A program made the translations under genes and the position numbers. From Gloeopeniophorella convolvens (Eukaryota; Basidiomycota; Agaricomycetes; Russulales), in contig WTXD01000093.1 in assembly GCA_022496205.1 (NCBI GenBank), positions 1-64,000 on the forward strand: a stretch of 64,000 nt of DNA, written 5' to 3'. Positions 34,101 to 43,261 of this stretch are shown piece after piece. The notes beneath the pieces are model-generated. The model had not been told where the DNA came from. It searched no databases and worked only from the letters and a program-made list of their open reading frames with translations. Position 1 is the stretch's first letter; each line of letters starts with the position of its first letter.

Positions 34101-35013
34101 AATCCCTATCTACTCTTTCCGTTCCAGTCCCTTCTGCAACTATACCTTGCACCTGCAAGACGGACACTGGATCATAAGCAACCCTCTCGACCTCGATCTT
34201 GTCCAATCAAACAACGACTTCCTATATCCTGTACCTTGATGACCTCCTCTTATTCCTCCCGCAACCCCTGAATCAGACATTGGAGAAAACAGTTGAAACA
34301 ACGCCCCAAGCATCATCAGTAACTTCAGCCTCAACAAAGAACAAGATGCACCAGACAACAATGTGCCTAACATCCACACCATCAGCAACCTTGACCTACA
34401 AGACACCGATGACCTTACCGACACCCAGTATTCAGAGATCTAGTCAGATCCTCCTGTACCTTGTATTTTAGACTATCAGAGTCTTTCTGTCGCAATCCTG
34501 GCATCCAGACCTAATTGTCAACGGTCTCCCAGACACCGTCCTCCAACACCACTACCTCAAGTAGCATTACCACCAGTACAATGTATGCCGACCCCTGAAG
34601 ATCTAAGAAACCTTAGTAGAACCCGACTTGTCGACATCCAACGTGATAACGTTGCGTACCATCTAGAAATCATCTACATTGGCCAAACCTTACCTACCTG
34701 AGACTACCTTGGCTTCCACAACTTCCAACGCTGGTGCAGAGAAGAATACAACCATCGCCAACTCCATATTATCACTTTCCCCCATGATCTCCACGAACTT
34801 GCCAACTTCACTAGCAACCCCTTACACTTTGAAGGTTACCTCTAGAAGCGATCCACAAAAATCTTCTGTGACCATATTAAAGAAGACTATGCCTGCATTG
34901 AACGCCACTCCATTGACCAATGCCATCCCATCCTGAACCACACTTTCACCATCTCATACCACCACAACATCAACACCTACACTGTGCAAGTTGTAGGACT
35001 CCCTGTCATCTGA
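31150..35013 (+). pseudogene. GypB-1 ORF0 region, degenerate (unknown protein upstream of gag)
   Basis: About 3.1 kb of former coding sequence between the primer site and gag, colinear with 50464-47363 of GypB-2. Its best piece (31561-32358) reads a Ser/Pro-rich tract, then LIFAPNLAPAPALEILIDVAVEQ, then a folded-looking part with FYIPRI and FLPEVRPFRS and APQYICAVTVYVPPY. It meets a TGA at 32356 where GypB-2 has an Arg codon. The next piece ends at 32724. Later pieces include YLGFHNFQRWCREEYN (about 34700). There is no ATG at the start, so the initiation mode is unclear. I recognise no family. A GypC solo LTR (33203-33905) interrupts it. Confidence 0.65.
33203..33905 (+). repeat. GypC solo LTR (703 bp)
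   Basis: Inserted in GypB-1 ORF0 with a perfect TSD GGAAC (33198-33202 and 33906-33910). It begins TGTCACGGAC and ends CGCTACA. TATATAAA at 33616-33623 gives a plus orientation. No internal region of this family is in the window. Confidence 0.87.
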
Positions 35014-35023
35014 ATCACTCTTT

Positions 35024-35998
35024 ATGAGTACTGAATTCCAAGAATACATCAAAGAGCACGCTTGAAACAACCCCAGTCCAGAAGAAATCACTGACATCTC
35101 CCAACATCTACCTCCCGGAAGCACTATCAAGAAAATCAGACTCAACGAAGAAACCCACCACATCTTTGCCATCACCACAGTCCTTGGACAAACACTTGTC
35201 CTTGATGAAGCAACTAAGCAAGCAGTTTTTACTACTTATCAAGTACTAGTTCTTGAAGCACTCAACGCTTACTACCCACACACTAATCAACTTCAAGGTT
35301 ATGCCTGGGCATCCCTAGAGGGACTTTACAGAAACAAGAAAGTCCGCTGGAGAGAAGATAGAAAATGCTGGGAATACTTCAATCACCAACCTGTTCACTT
35401 CGATCCTCCTGAACAAACTCACATCATACCGCCACCTACACCACCTCCCTTAGACGACTCAGACGAAGTCAATCAGCTCTTAGAGTCTACTCAAGAAACC
35501 CTCTATCGTATCTCCAGAAAAGTTACTCCGTTAGGCACTCCACTAGCCGCAAACTCACCTCGTACCATACCTGGAGGCTTTGGTACTCCTAAACAACACC
35601 TATCTCCTATTGAACCAGACCCACCAACTTCATCTCCCGAAGAAAACCTACTTCCTGAAGAATCATCTGAATCAGCTGCGCCTCTGCTGTCTCAGCCTCA
35701 AGAACTTGTACCTTTTGTCCAGACTCCTATGCCTCCTGTCTCTCGTATTGGACCGACTCAGACCCTAGTCTCCTCTTTGTCTCATCAGACTCAAGTACCG
35801 CCTCCATTTAAACCACCAGTAAATCCACCATCGCAAGGAACCACTACTGCTCCACCCAAGATGTCTTCCAAATTACTCGGCAGCCCACCAGAACCCTTTG
35901 ACGGCACAGAAGCTACTGCTCGCCAATTCCTTTCCTATCTTAACAACTATTATTCACTCAATGAAGACCTGTATAACACTGACACCAAGAAGATCGCT
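35024..35998 (+). pseudogene. GypB-1 gag, N-terminal part
   Basis: Starts at ATG 35024 (MSTEFQEYIKE) and matches residues 1-325 of the intact GypB-2 gag, including VLGQTLVLDEATKQAVFTTY, a Pro-rich linker and the SPPEPFDGTEATARQFLSYL capsid start. A TGA after about codon 13 replaces Trp. A frame change occurs near 35580. The gene is cut at codon KKIA by GypA-3 (TSD TCGCT) and resumes at 55590. Confidence 0.85.
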
Positions 35999-36042
35999 TG
36001 TCACGGTTGTACAATACTTTTTCTTTTTCTTCACCTGTACGA

Positions 36043-36877
36043 TGATACACCAGCACGGCGTATACGGCGTACGACGGTACATTTTCGCGATCTACGAAAC
36101 GGCTGATATGCAAAGTCCTAGGCATGTCTAGGAGCTCTCGACTGACGAGACATGGACCACAAATAGGCCCAAAGGGGGCACAAGTCGGTGGTCGCGTCGT
36201 CCTTCGGTCGATCTCAGGCGTAGGCCGCAGATGGGCAGTCGGCACCACTCAGCAACGTAGAAACGATAAGTCATTCCCACCTCTGTGTTAGCAGGCGTCG
36301 CTAGCGCATCCGCAGGTGCCTGTTTGCGATCAAACTCGCAGGATGTGAGCCGCTCCGCCGAATGCGCTAAACGCGCGGTCCCGCCGCCGCACGAAGAACG
36401 GCTGTCGCAGCTGCGCGCGCACCAAACTAGCACGTCCGCAGTTATCGCGCGACCGATCAAAGGCCGCTACGTTATACGCGAATACGCCGTTTCCTAGCTA
36501 AACATTACTGTCGAGCGAGAGGCCGTCGTGGCATAACAGAACGCTACGAGATTAGACACCGGCGCGGTCCCGGAGTAGGACTCGCACTATGTATTTAAAC
36601 CTACGGTTCAAGACAACCGAATCCAGGTTACGCTCCCCCTCCGTTCACCTTTCTAGCACGTATCGGTCAGACGTTGGCCGGTCATAGTTCGAGCGTTGTT
36701 GCAGTGCCGTGTCATTGTGCGACGCAGCTTAGCCCTTTTTCATTCGGCTCTCAGTCTTGCGTACCTCGGCAACCCCAGTCGGCGTAACTTGGGCATTAGG
36801 CACGTCTCCCCGTGCACTTGCGATACTAACGAAGCCCCTTTGCTAGATTTAGCCCTTATACTGGGCTTAGGGTATCA
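36043..36877. mobile_element. 835-bp GC-rich insertion with TGATAC termini
   Basis: Splits the GypA-3 5' LTR; the 3' LTR shows the empty site. It is flanked by ACGA on both sides (36039-36042 and 36878-36881). It starts TGATACACC and ends GGGTATCA, a short inverted repeat. It is conspicuously richer in GC and CpG than everything around it. No protein recognised. It could be a non-autonomous DNA transposon or a captured sequence. Confidence 0.7.
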
Positions 36878-37108
36878 ACGATACGAGATCCGTTCTGACT
36901 ATGTGACTCGGGGACGCTTATCGCTTATTTGTCATATGGTTCCTCCACTCTTCTTGACGCGCCCCTTTCGCTATTGGACTATTACTGTACTTCTACCTAG
37001 GAGATCCACATCAAGTCCGTTCTGACTCGGTCTGACTCAATACTAGGACATTATGTAAACCACCTCTCTTGTAGTACTTAAGGCATAGTAGTTGTACTCT
37101 AAGGCCTT

Positions 37109-37119
37109 AAGCCTGTTCT
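37109..37119 (+). promoter_or_regulatory. GypA-3 predicted transcript 5' end (self-primer)
   Basis: AAGCCTGTTCT in the LTR is the exact reverse complement of the primer site at 37374-37384. By analogy with Tf1 it would be the first bases of the RNA. No canonical TATA box lies 30 bp upstream. Confidence 0.65.
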
Positions 37120-37373
37120 CCTTTGTCAATCAACGAGGTTACCAGGGATACCGCGTGAGAGACTTGTTCGCCCAAGCATTGCGAGGTCTTCAGCTTTTGA
37201 ACTCGACGTACCGGAGGCCGATTGCCTCCACTAGTAGACATCACGTCTTACCCAGGATCCCGTGCACATTTGCGTGTACCTTCGAGAACCAGCTCACATC
37301 GAGACCAACTTACCAAACCTCACTCATCTCAGCCCTTGCCAGCACTGCTCAGGCCGGCTCAGGCCATGACATT

Positions 37374-37384
37374 AGAACAGGCTT
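37374..37384 (+). promoter_or_regulatory. GypA-3 self-primer binding site
   Basis: AGAACAGGCTT, two bases after the LTR, overlaps gag codons 3-7. It is perfectly complementary to 37109-37119. Confidence 0.75.
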
Positions 37385-37419
37385 CTTCGTCTAGAGAGCC
37401 AACGATCACAGAACTCGTA

Positions 37420-37635
37420 AGGTAGGGACACGAGAATCCGACTAGTTTACGTCACTATTATTTCTTCTACTCTATGTGTACAGTTACGGTTTTGTAAAAT
37501 CTACTTCCAAGGAGCTGTACATACAAGCAAAAGCTACGATAACTTGGAGCCAGAATAACCATATGTTGATGCGTTGAGAGGCAGTTGCAGAATTTCTGCT
37601 GAATACACCTGGCCGGATTCTCGTGACCGCTACCT
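37420..37635. mobile_element. 216-bp MITE-like insertion
   Basis: Absent from GypA-2 gag. Ends AGGTAGGG and, inverted, AGGTAGCG, followed in both by ACGAGAATCCG. Flanking TA dinucleotides (37418-37419 and 37636-37637) fit a Tc1/mariner-type target. Too short to code. Confidence 0.65.
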
Positions 37636-38160
37636 TACCAATCCGACTTCCCTACACACAGAACGAGGACGTTGCCCCTCTAGAACTTAGAGGAGAAGGA
37701 TTACGAGGAATCTTCCATGACCAAGAAAACAGTTACTATTTGGTCCTCAGTGGACAGACCCTACAAGTACACTTCTCAAGTGACCAAGGCTGGAACTATG
37801 TCTAGTGGTCCGGAATACACCAGAGATACGAAATCACTTCACCAGTGATTGCCTCCGGAATATCGAACTGAGAACAAGTTGTACAGTGGTTTCACGACCA
37901 TCCTATTCACGAGTCCCCTAAACGAACGACCCCCACATCCGCACAACCCCAGACCTCCACCAATCTCATGGGTGTTGCTCAACGCCTTGAAGAAGCCACT
38001 GTGGCACTCATTTCCCCGACACCTGATCCTGCACCCATACCAGCATGCGAGATGGCTGAAGAAACCCGAGTTAACTCCACTATCACTGCAGCTCAACGAG
38101 ATAATGGAAAGCTTATAGGAGAAGCTCCATTTATCTTTAACGGAGAATCTAAGCGATGAT

Positions 38161-38716
38161 ATCCTGAGTCCAGCTAGAGATGTAGACCAAGGGGAGTTGC
38201 TATAGTCGCCAGGGGTGATGGGATGAGGATTGGGTGGTCGGATGAGCAATAGGATGAGCTAGTGACTGCAAGGATCTGCTCAGAAACGCAAGGAAAGGAC
38301 CCGAACCCGCAGGAACATAACTTGAAGCTAACCCGAAGGTCCTGGAAGGCCTCGGGCCCTCCAGAGAGTGAGGGAGAGTCTCTGAACGCGACGCAGACCC
38401 AAAATGAGATGGGAGCACCGGGGAAAGGAAGCTTTTTGATCCAAAACACTACAGGATGCAGTACTACTGACTACGTGGGAACCCGAAGCCAAATCCGGAA
38501 GGTACAAGGTTTCCTGTGGCCCGAAAGTGTAAAGGAACCAGGAAGGAAAAGGAAGTAAAGGGAACTGCAATATACAAACGTACAGGCTCGCATCTGCGCT
38601 CAAGGGCAGTCTGGGGTCACATCCTTTGCTACCCAGCTCAACCCGATCGCTTCGCAGGGCAAAATACCCAGATCCGAGGTTTCCGAGCGTAGAGACCGCT
38701 GGACCCTAACAGTGAT
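38161..38716. other. Unclassified insertion of about 556 bp in GypA-3 gag
   Basis: Lies between the SKR and DFM codons that adjoin in GypA-2. Boundaries are uncertain by several bases (TGATAT occurs at both ends and may be the target duplication). GC-richer than its surroundings; no terminal inverted repeat, gene or pol III boxes that I can make out. Confidence 0.55.
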
Positions 38717-39717
38717 ATGCTGACTTCATGTGGTAGTTCAACCTCTATGCTTTCCTGAATGACAATAATTTGACGTTCACTGACCCCCTAAAGAAAATCT
38801 CCTTCTGCCTCACGTACTTCCGAGGCTCCATCATAACCAACTGGGTGCAGAGACAGATTGAATGGCTTGAAAAGTCAAACGAACAACGTCCTTGACCCAC
38901 CAGTACCCTATGCCACGAGGGAAACTGCTTGGACGGTGTTCAAAGACACCCTCGATAAGCGATTCCTGAACAGAGGGACGGCAGTAAACGCTAAACTCCT
39001 CTTGGCTAACATGAAGTACCGAACCCCTGAACCCATTGAGGAGTATATTAGGAAGTTTCACACCCTTGTGGAATGAGGAAACTTCCACCTTGACGCCGAA
39101 TCCACCATTATCATGTTCCTTCACTCGTTTTCAAACGCCCTTGTCTGGGAAACTGCACAACAGGGAGGAGATGTATTTGGGGTAAACCCTAGCAGCACCA
39201 GATGGACCTTCGATAAATGGGCAGAGAAGCTCTGCGATCAGCAGCTTCAGTATCAGCTCATGAAGGAGATCTACGGAGACCAGGAGAACTCAAAACTGCA
39301 GCCACGATTTCAGATATGATGACCTGGAGGAGGAGGACAGCCACCTCGAAATGACAGAGTAGTTCCCATAGACGTAGACACATTGACGGTCAACCAGACC
39401 CAAACGTTCGTCCATCAGAAGGGAAAGAAACTCACACCTGATGAATGCACCCTGTATATGCAGCAGGGGCGTTGCTTCCACTGCAGCCAACAAGGACACG
39501 TTTCACATTCCTGCCCGCAAAAGGACTCATATCCTTGGGAAACACGCCAGCGACAGGTCAATACAACCATCAATTCCACTCCCTCGACTTCCTCTTCCTC
39601 CATTTCCCCGCAGACGTTCGCAGTGTATCTCGCGAATGCATCCGACGCTAAGAAAGAGTCTATTTTCAGTGTCCTCGAGAAGGACAAGGACTTCAGCATC
39701 CAGGATTTTCAACAAGC

Positions 39718-40374
39718 TTGAGTAGAGCGATCCTTACTTACGCCATTTTCAGCACCGATGTACTAGTATGACTCTCTTATGCCGAGAATGTGATCAGAGT
39801 TCCCCTATACATCCGGAGTGCACACAAAAGGATCGACGATAAGGCCCTGGTCAATAGCGGGGCCACCAACAACATCATCAACTGGAAGGTCGTGAAGCAG
39901 CACGGCCTCCAGGTTAAACGACTTCTTCATCCCCAAATTATCCAAAATGCAGATGGAACCCGAAACCAATCTGGTGATATCACTCATTACACCGAGTTCG
40001 ATGTATCAGCTAGAGGAAAATCACATTCCTAGCGCTTCTACATTTCTAGTATTGAAGGAGAACGCATCATCCTCGGATTTCCCTGGCTACAACTGTTCTA
40101 GCCCCTGATCCTTTGAGGCAAACAACGAGTTGTAGACGACTTCCATCCCATCACACTTTTCATGTCAGACGCATCATCTTGGAGACCCACTCCTACAACC
40201 TTCCAAGCTGGTGCGCATGTATCAAACATCTGCTTCCTTGCAGAGTGGGAAGCAGAAGCACGCACTAGTGTCCAGCTTTATCTTCAAGGGGTTGAACCCT
40301 TGAACCTGGACCCAGAGGACAAGATCTACTTCAGTTCACCACCTGAACTTGTCAATGAGGTTTGCCTCTTCTGA
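39718..40374 (+). pseudogene. GypA-3 pol, aspartic protease
   Basis: Frame -1 to gag, starting at the same TTG-overlap as the other copies. Active site region ALVNSGATNNII has Asn for the catalytic Asp (GAC to AAC), so the protease would be dead. Stops at about 40030, 40099 and 40117 replace Gln/Arg/Trp codons. The end is the shared VCLF stop, TGA at 40372-40374. Confidence 0.87.
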
Positions 40375-40981
40375 GTAACACAGGCGCAGCAGTTAGCAGA
40401 AGCTGCTCTTGACCCAAACAAAATGAAACCCGATCCTATTCCTCCTCATTATAGACACTTCGACAAGGTGTTTAGTGAGGAAGCAGCACAAAGATTCCTA
40501 GAGTCACGACCATGGGATCATCCCATCGACTTGAAGGATGACGTGCCATCATCACTCCCTTGTAAAATATACCCTCTATCCCCTTCAGAACAGACGGCGT
40601 TAGAGTCCTTCCTGGATGAGCACTTGAAGAAGGGATATATCCGACCATCTAACTCCCCATACGCCTCTCCCTTCTTCTTTGTTAAAAAGAAGGATGGGAA
40701 ACTACGACCTGTACAGGACTACCATCAGCTAAATGCCTATACAGTAAAGAACAACTATCCCCTCCCGCTCATTGAGGAGATACTCCATAAACTCCAGACC
40801 ACCCGACTCTACATGAAGTTCGATGTACAATGGGGATATAACAATATCCGTATCAAGGAAGGCGACCAGTGGAAAGCTGCATTCAAAATGAATTGTGGCT
40901 TCTTCGAACCCATGGTCATGTACTTCAGACTCATGAACTCACTGTCCATGTTCCAGACCATGATGAACGAACTATTCAAAG
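40375..40981 (+). pseudogene. GypA-3 pol, reverse transcriptase N-terminal half
   Basis: Open from 40423: [59 protein letters not shown], ending at MMNELFK where GypB-2 is inserted (TSD CAAAG). The following YMDD is at 51190-51201 on the far side. Confidence 0.92.
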
Positions 40982-41637
40982 TGTCAGGACTCACTCGCGG
41001 TGTGCGCGCAGAGAGGATAGCAGAGGGGTTTGGAGAGCGTCACAAGGGGGAAGACAGAAGATGAGCTGCGATGTGCAGGAGCAGAGTGGGAACACACTAA
41101 CAGTGCTATTGCAGTGCTAGGTACAGATGAGAGTGCCACAGATGGACAGTCTGAGGACCACTGGGCGATACATGGGGGTCTTATATACTACTGGAGACCC
41201 CCCAGACGAATCTGGTCTAATTACTGATGGGGATTCCAGAGGGGATTCCCCATAACCTCTCCTCTCTGATACGCTTCTTAGTTTCCATCGCAGAGTGGGG
41301 CTTGAGGCCCCATGGAGTTCTTGATGATCAGAGTCCCAAAGAGGACGCATGAAGTGTTTCACCTTGATCAAGGTTCTGGTTACTTTGGGACGAGTAATAT
41401 GGCCATTCTGAGAGATCCCTAGTCCGGGATCTTGGGGGTATTCCAGGGTTAATTGGCCATTAGGGAGTAGGGCGAGGAATGGGGGTGAAGGGTCACGTGA
41501 TGCATTTCGACTTGTAGTCGCAATGTGAGTGGTACGCGTCGCATTGTGAGCGACGCGTAGGGTATTTACTGGTAGGGTTGGATTTGCTTTAGTGTTCTGA
41601 GCAGTTCGACCTTCTTGAGGCCTTAGTGTTCGTGACA
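40982..41637 (-). repeat. GypB-2 3' LTR (656 bp)
   Basis: Plus-strand reading TGTCAGGACTC...GTTCGTGACA. The polypurine tract AAAGAGGGGATAA (minus strand, 41650-41638) adjoins it. The pol frame runs on through most of this LTR. Confidence 0.95.
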
Positions 41638-43249
41638 TTATCCCCTCTTTATGATTGCGCTGCGCCTGAAGCGCACTGATAAGTCTGTCATGAGCGAGTG
41701 ATGGTGGTTGCGGCATAGAGGGGTGTCGTTGGTGGAATGAGTGAACAGTTTCCATGGCGTGTTTCATTTCCGAGTAAGGGACCCATGAATTTTCAGAGTC
41801 AGGGTAACCTTTCCACTTGACAAGGTATTGAACGCCTCGTCGGTTTCTAGTGGTTCGACTCTTGATAATTGTTTCAATCTCGTAGTGTCCTTCTTCATCG
41901 TCAATGATTTCAGGTGGGGGTGTTGAAAAGTTAGGTCCGTGAGCGGTGGTTTCTTTGTATGGGGAAATGAGTGAGTTGTGAAAGACAGGGTGAATGTGCC
42001 AATGGTCGGGTAGTTTGAGTTTACTGGTGACCGCGTAGGAGGTGATGACCTTGGATGGTCCATAACGTTTGGGTGCTAACTTTGCCTTTGGATGTGTTGT
42101 ACGAAGGTTCTTTGCTTCTAGCCAGACAAGATCTCCTTCTTTGTATTTGTGTTCTGGTCCGTCTGGCCTAGAGCGTTTCATGATTTCTGCGGCGTTTTCT
42201 AAGCTCGCTTTGATTTCGGTGCGGATTTGCTCGAGTAGTATGAGACGTTGTTCGGCAGATTCAACTTGGGAACCGAGTTGTGGTGGTGGAATGAATTCAG
42301 GGAGGAAGCCATACCAGGCTAGGAAGGGTGCGATATGGGTAGCTGAGTGCTGGCGATTATTGTGTGCAAACTCCATGAACGGGATGAGGTTAACCCAGTT
42401 GTCTTGTTGATAATTGCAGAAGACTCGTAGGTATTGTTCTAGTTCTTGGTTAACTCGTTCTGTTTCGCCGTCGGTCTGAGGGTGGTATGCAGTACTGAGG
42501 GTGAGATTTACTTGAAGTCGTTTCCAGACTTCTTGCATAAATTGCGATGCGAATTGCGGTCCTCTGTCGGAGATAACTTGTTTAGGAAGTCCAGTGCGTT
42601 TCCAGACATAATTGATGTAGAGGTCGGCAGTTTGTTCTGAGGTGATAGTCTTATGACAGGGAGCGATGATAGTGGCTTTGGTGAAGCGGTCAACTACGAC
42701 GTAGAGTGAGTCATATCCCTTTGAGATAGGGAGGTCGGTAATGAAGTCCATGGTGATGACTTCCCAGGGACGGTTTGGGATTTCGTTCGGATGCAGTGGA
42801 ATGGGATTAGGGTGTTGTCGTTTAGTGGTTTGGCAAGTGGCACAGCCGTCAACATATTCTTTGACGAACTTGGATATTCCAGGCCACCAGTACTCTCGAG
42901 AGACTAGTTCGTAAGTTTTCCATCTTCCTGGGTGGCCGGTGGCGAGTGACTCATGGTATTGTTGAACAATTTCTTGTCGTAATTTGGTGTCTTTAGGGAT
43001 GTAGACCTTTCCTTGATGTAAGATGAGACCGTCTTCATAGTTCCAATCTTCTAAGCCTTTCGCTATCGTACGTGGACCATTCTTCATGATTGTTGTTAAC
43101 GCTTTAGTGACTTCTTCGTCTTTGTCTTGAGATTCTCTGATGCGTCGTCGTAGGTTTTGGTCTCCAATGGTAGTGGTAGTGCCAGCGCGAGTAGCTCGGA
43201 TTGCGAAAAACTTGGTGTCCAGGAGGATTTTGTTGTCGTTTTCAGTCAT
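41117..43249 (-). CDS. GypB-2 pol, integrase and chromodomain part
   Basis: 710 open codons forming the end of the polyprotein. Zinc domain: HESLATGHPGRWKT...GCATCQTTK (about residues 78-140). Core: MDFITDLP, ISDRGPQFASQF, TERVNQELEQYL, giving D, D, E. Then integrase C-terminal SH3-like part (YKEGDLVWLEAKNLR, PVFHNSLISPYK) and chromodomain (YEIETIIKSR, VQYLVKWKGYPDSENSWVP). The first codon here is ATG inside the internal polypurine tract, but it is the continuation of RNase H, not a separate start. After the chromodomain the frame crosses the 3' polypurine tract and stays open about 170 codons into the LTR. Confidence 0.92.
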   Translation of the reverse strand: MTENDNKILLDTKFFAIRATRAGTTTTIGDQNLRRRIRESQDKDEEVTKALTTIMKNGPRTIAKGLEDWNYEDGLILHQGKVYIPKDTKLRQEIVQQYHESLATGHPGRWKTYELVSREYWWPGISKFVKEYVDGCATCQTTKRQHPNPIPLHPNEIPNRPWEVITMDFITDLPISKGYDSLYVVVDRFTKATIIAPCHKTITSEQTADLYINYVWKRTGLPKQVISDRGPQFASQFMQEVWKRLQVNLTLSTAYHPQTDGETERVNQELEQYLRVFCNYQQDNWVNLIPFMEFAHNNRQHSATHIAPFLAWYGFLPEFIPPPQLGSQVESAEQRLILLEQIRTEIKASLENAAEIMKRSRPDGPEHKYKEGDLVWLEAKNLRTTHPKAKLAPKRYGPSKVITSYAVTSKLKLPDHWHIHPVFHNSLISPYKETTAHGPNFSTPPPEIIDDEEGHYEIETIIKSRTTRNRRGVQYLVKWKGYPDSENSWVPYSEMKHAMETVHSFHQRHPSMPQPPSLAHDRLISALQAQRNHKEGIMSRTLRPQEGRTAQNTKANPTLPVNTLRVAHNATRTTHIATTSRNASRDPSPPFLALLPNGQLTLEYPQDPGLGISQNGHITRPKVTRTLIKVKHFMRPLWDSDHQELHGASSPTLRWKLRSVSERRGYGESPLESPSVIRPDSSGGSPVVYKTPMYRPVVLRLSICGTLICT

Positions 43250-43261
43250 TATCCCCTCTTT
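43247..43261 (-). promoter_or_regulatory. GypB-2 internal polypurine tract inside pol
   Basis: The minus strand reads AAAGAGGGGATAATG, identical over 15 bases to the 3' polypurine tract plus LTR start (41650-41636). Candidate central polypurine tract. Confidence 0.65.

Larger units (their letters stand above)
35999..37371 (+). repeat. GypA-3 5' LTR, interrupted by an 835-bp insertion
   Basis: Starts TGTCACGGTTG and ends GCCATGACA. Apart from 36043-36877 it is near-identical to 55051-55584. Confidence 0.93.
37366..39721 (+). pseudogene. GypA-3 gag
   Basis: Start ATG 37366 lies in the last six bases of the LTR (MT-LEQA...). The capsid region is readable in pieces: FSSDQGWNYV (to 37805), GEAPFIFNGESKR (38159), DPPVPYATRETAWTVFKDTLD (38858-39076). 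A CCHC knuckle CFHCSQQGHVSHSC is near 39471-39512. The end is QDFQQA with TGA 39719-39721. A 216-bp insertion (37420-37635) and an insertion of about 556 bp (38161-38716) interrupt it, with several point stops. GypA-2 supplies the undisturbed alignment. Confidence 0.87.

Noticed and set aside
36043..36877. CpG-rich block as a host gene or CpG-island promoter
   Set aside because: It is bounded by a 4-bp duplication inside an LTR and has no convincing coding frame.
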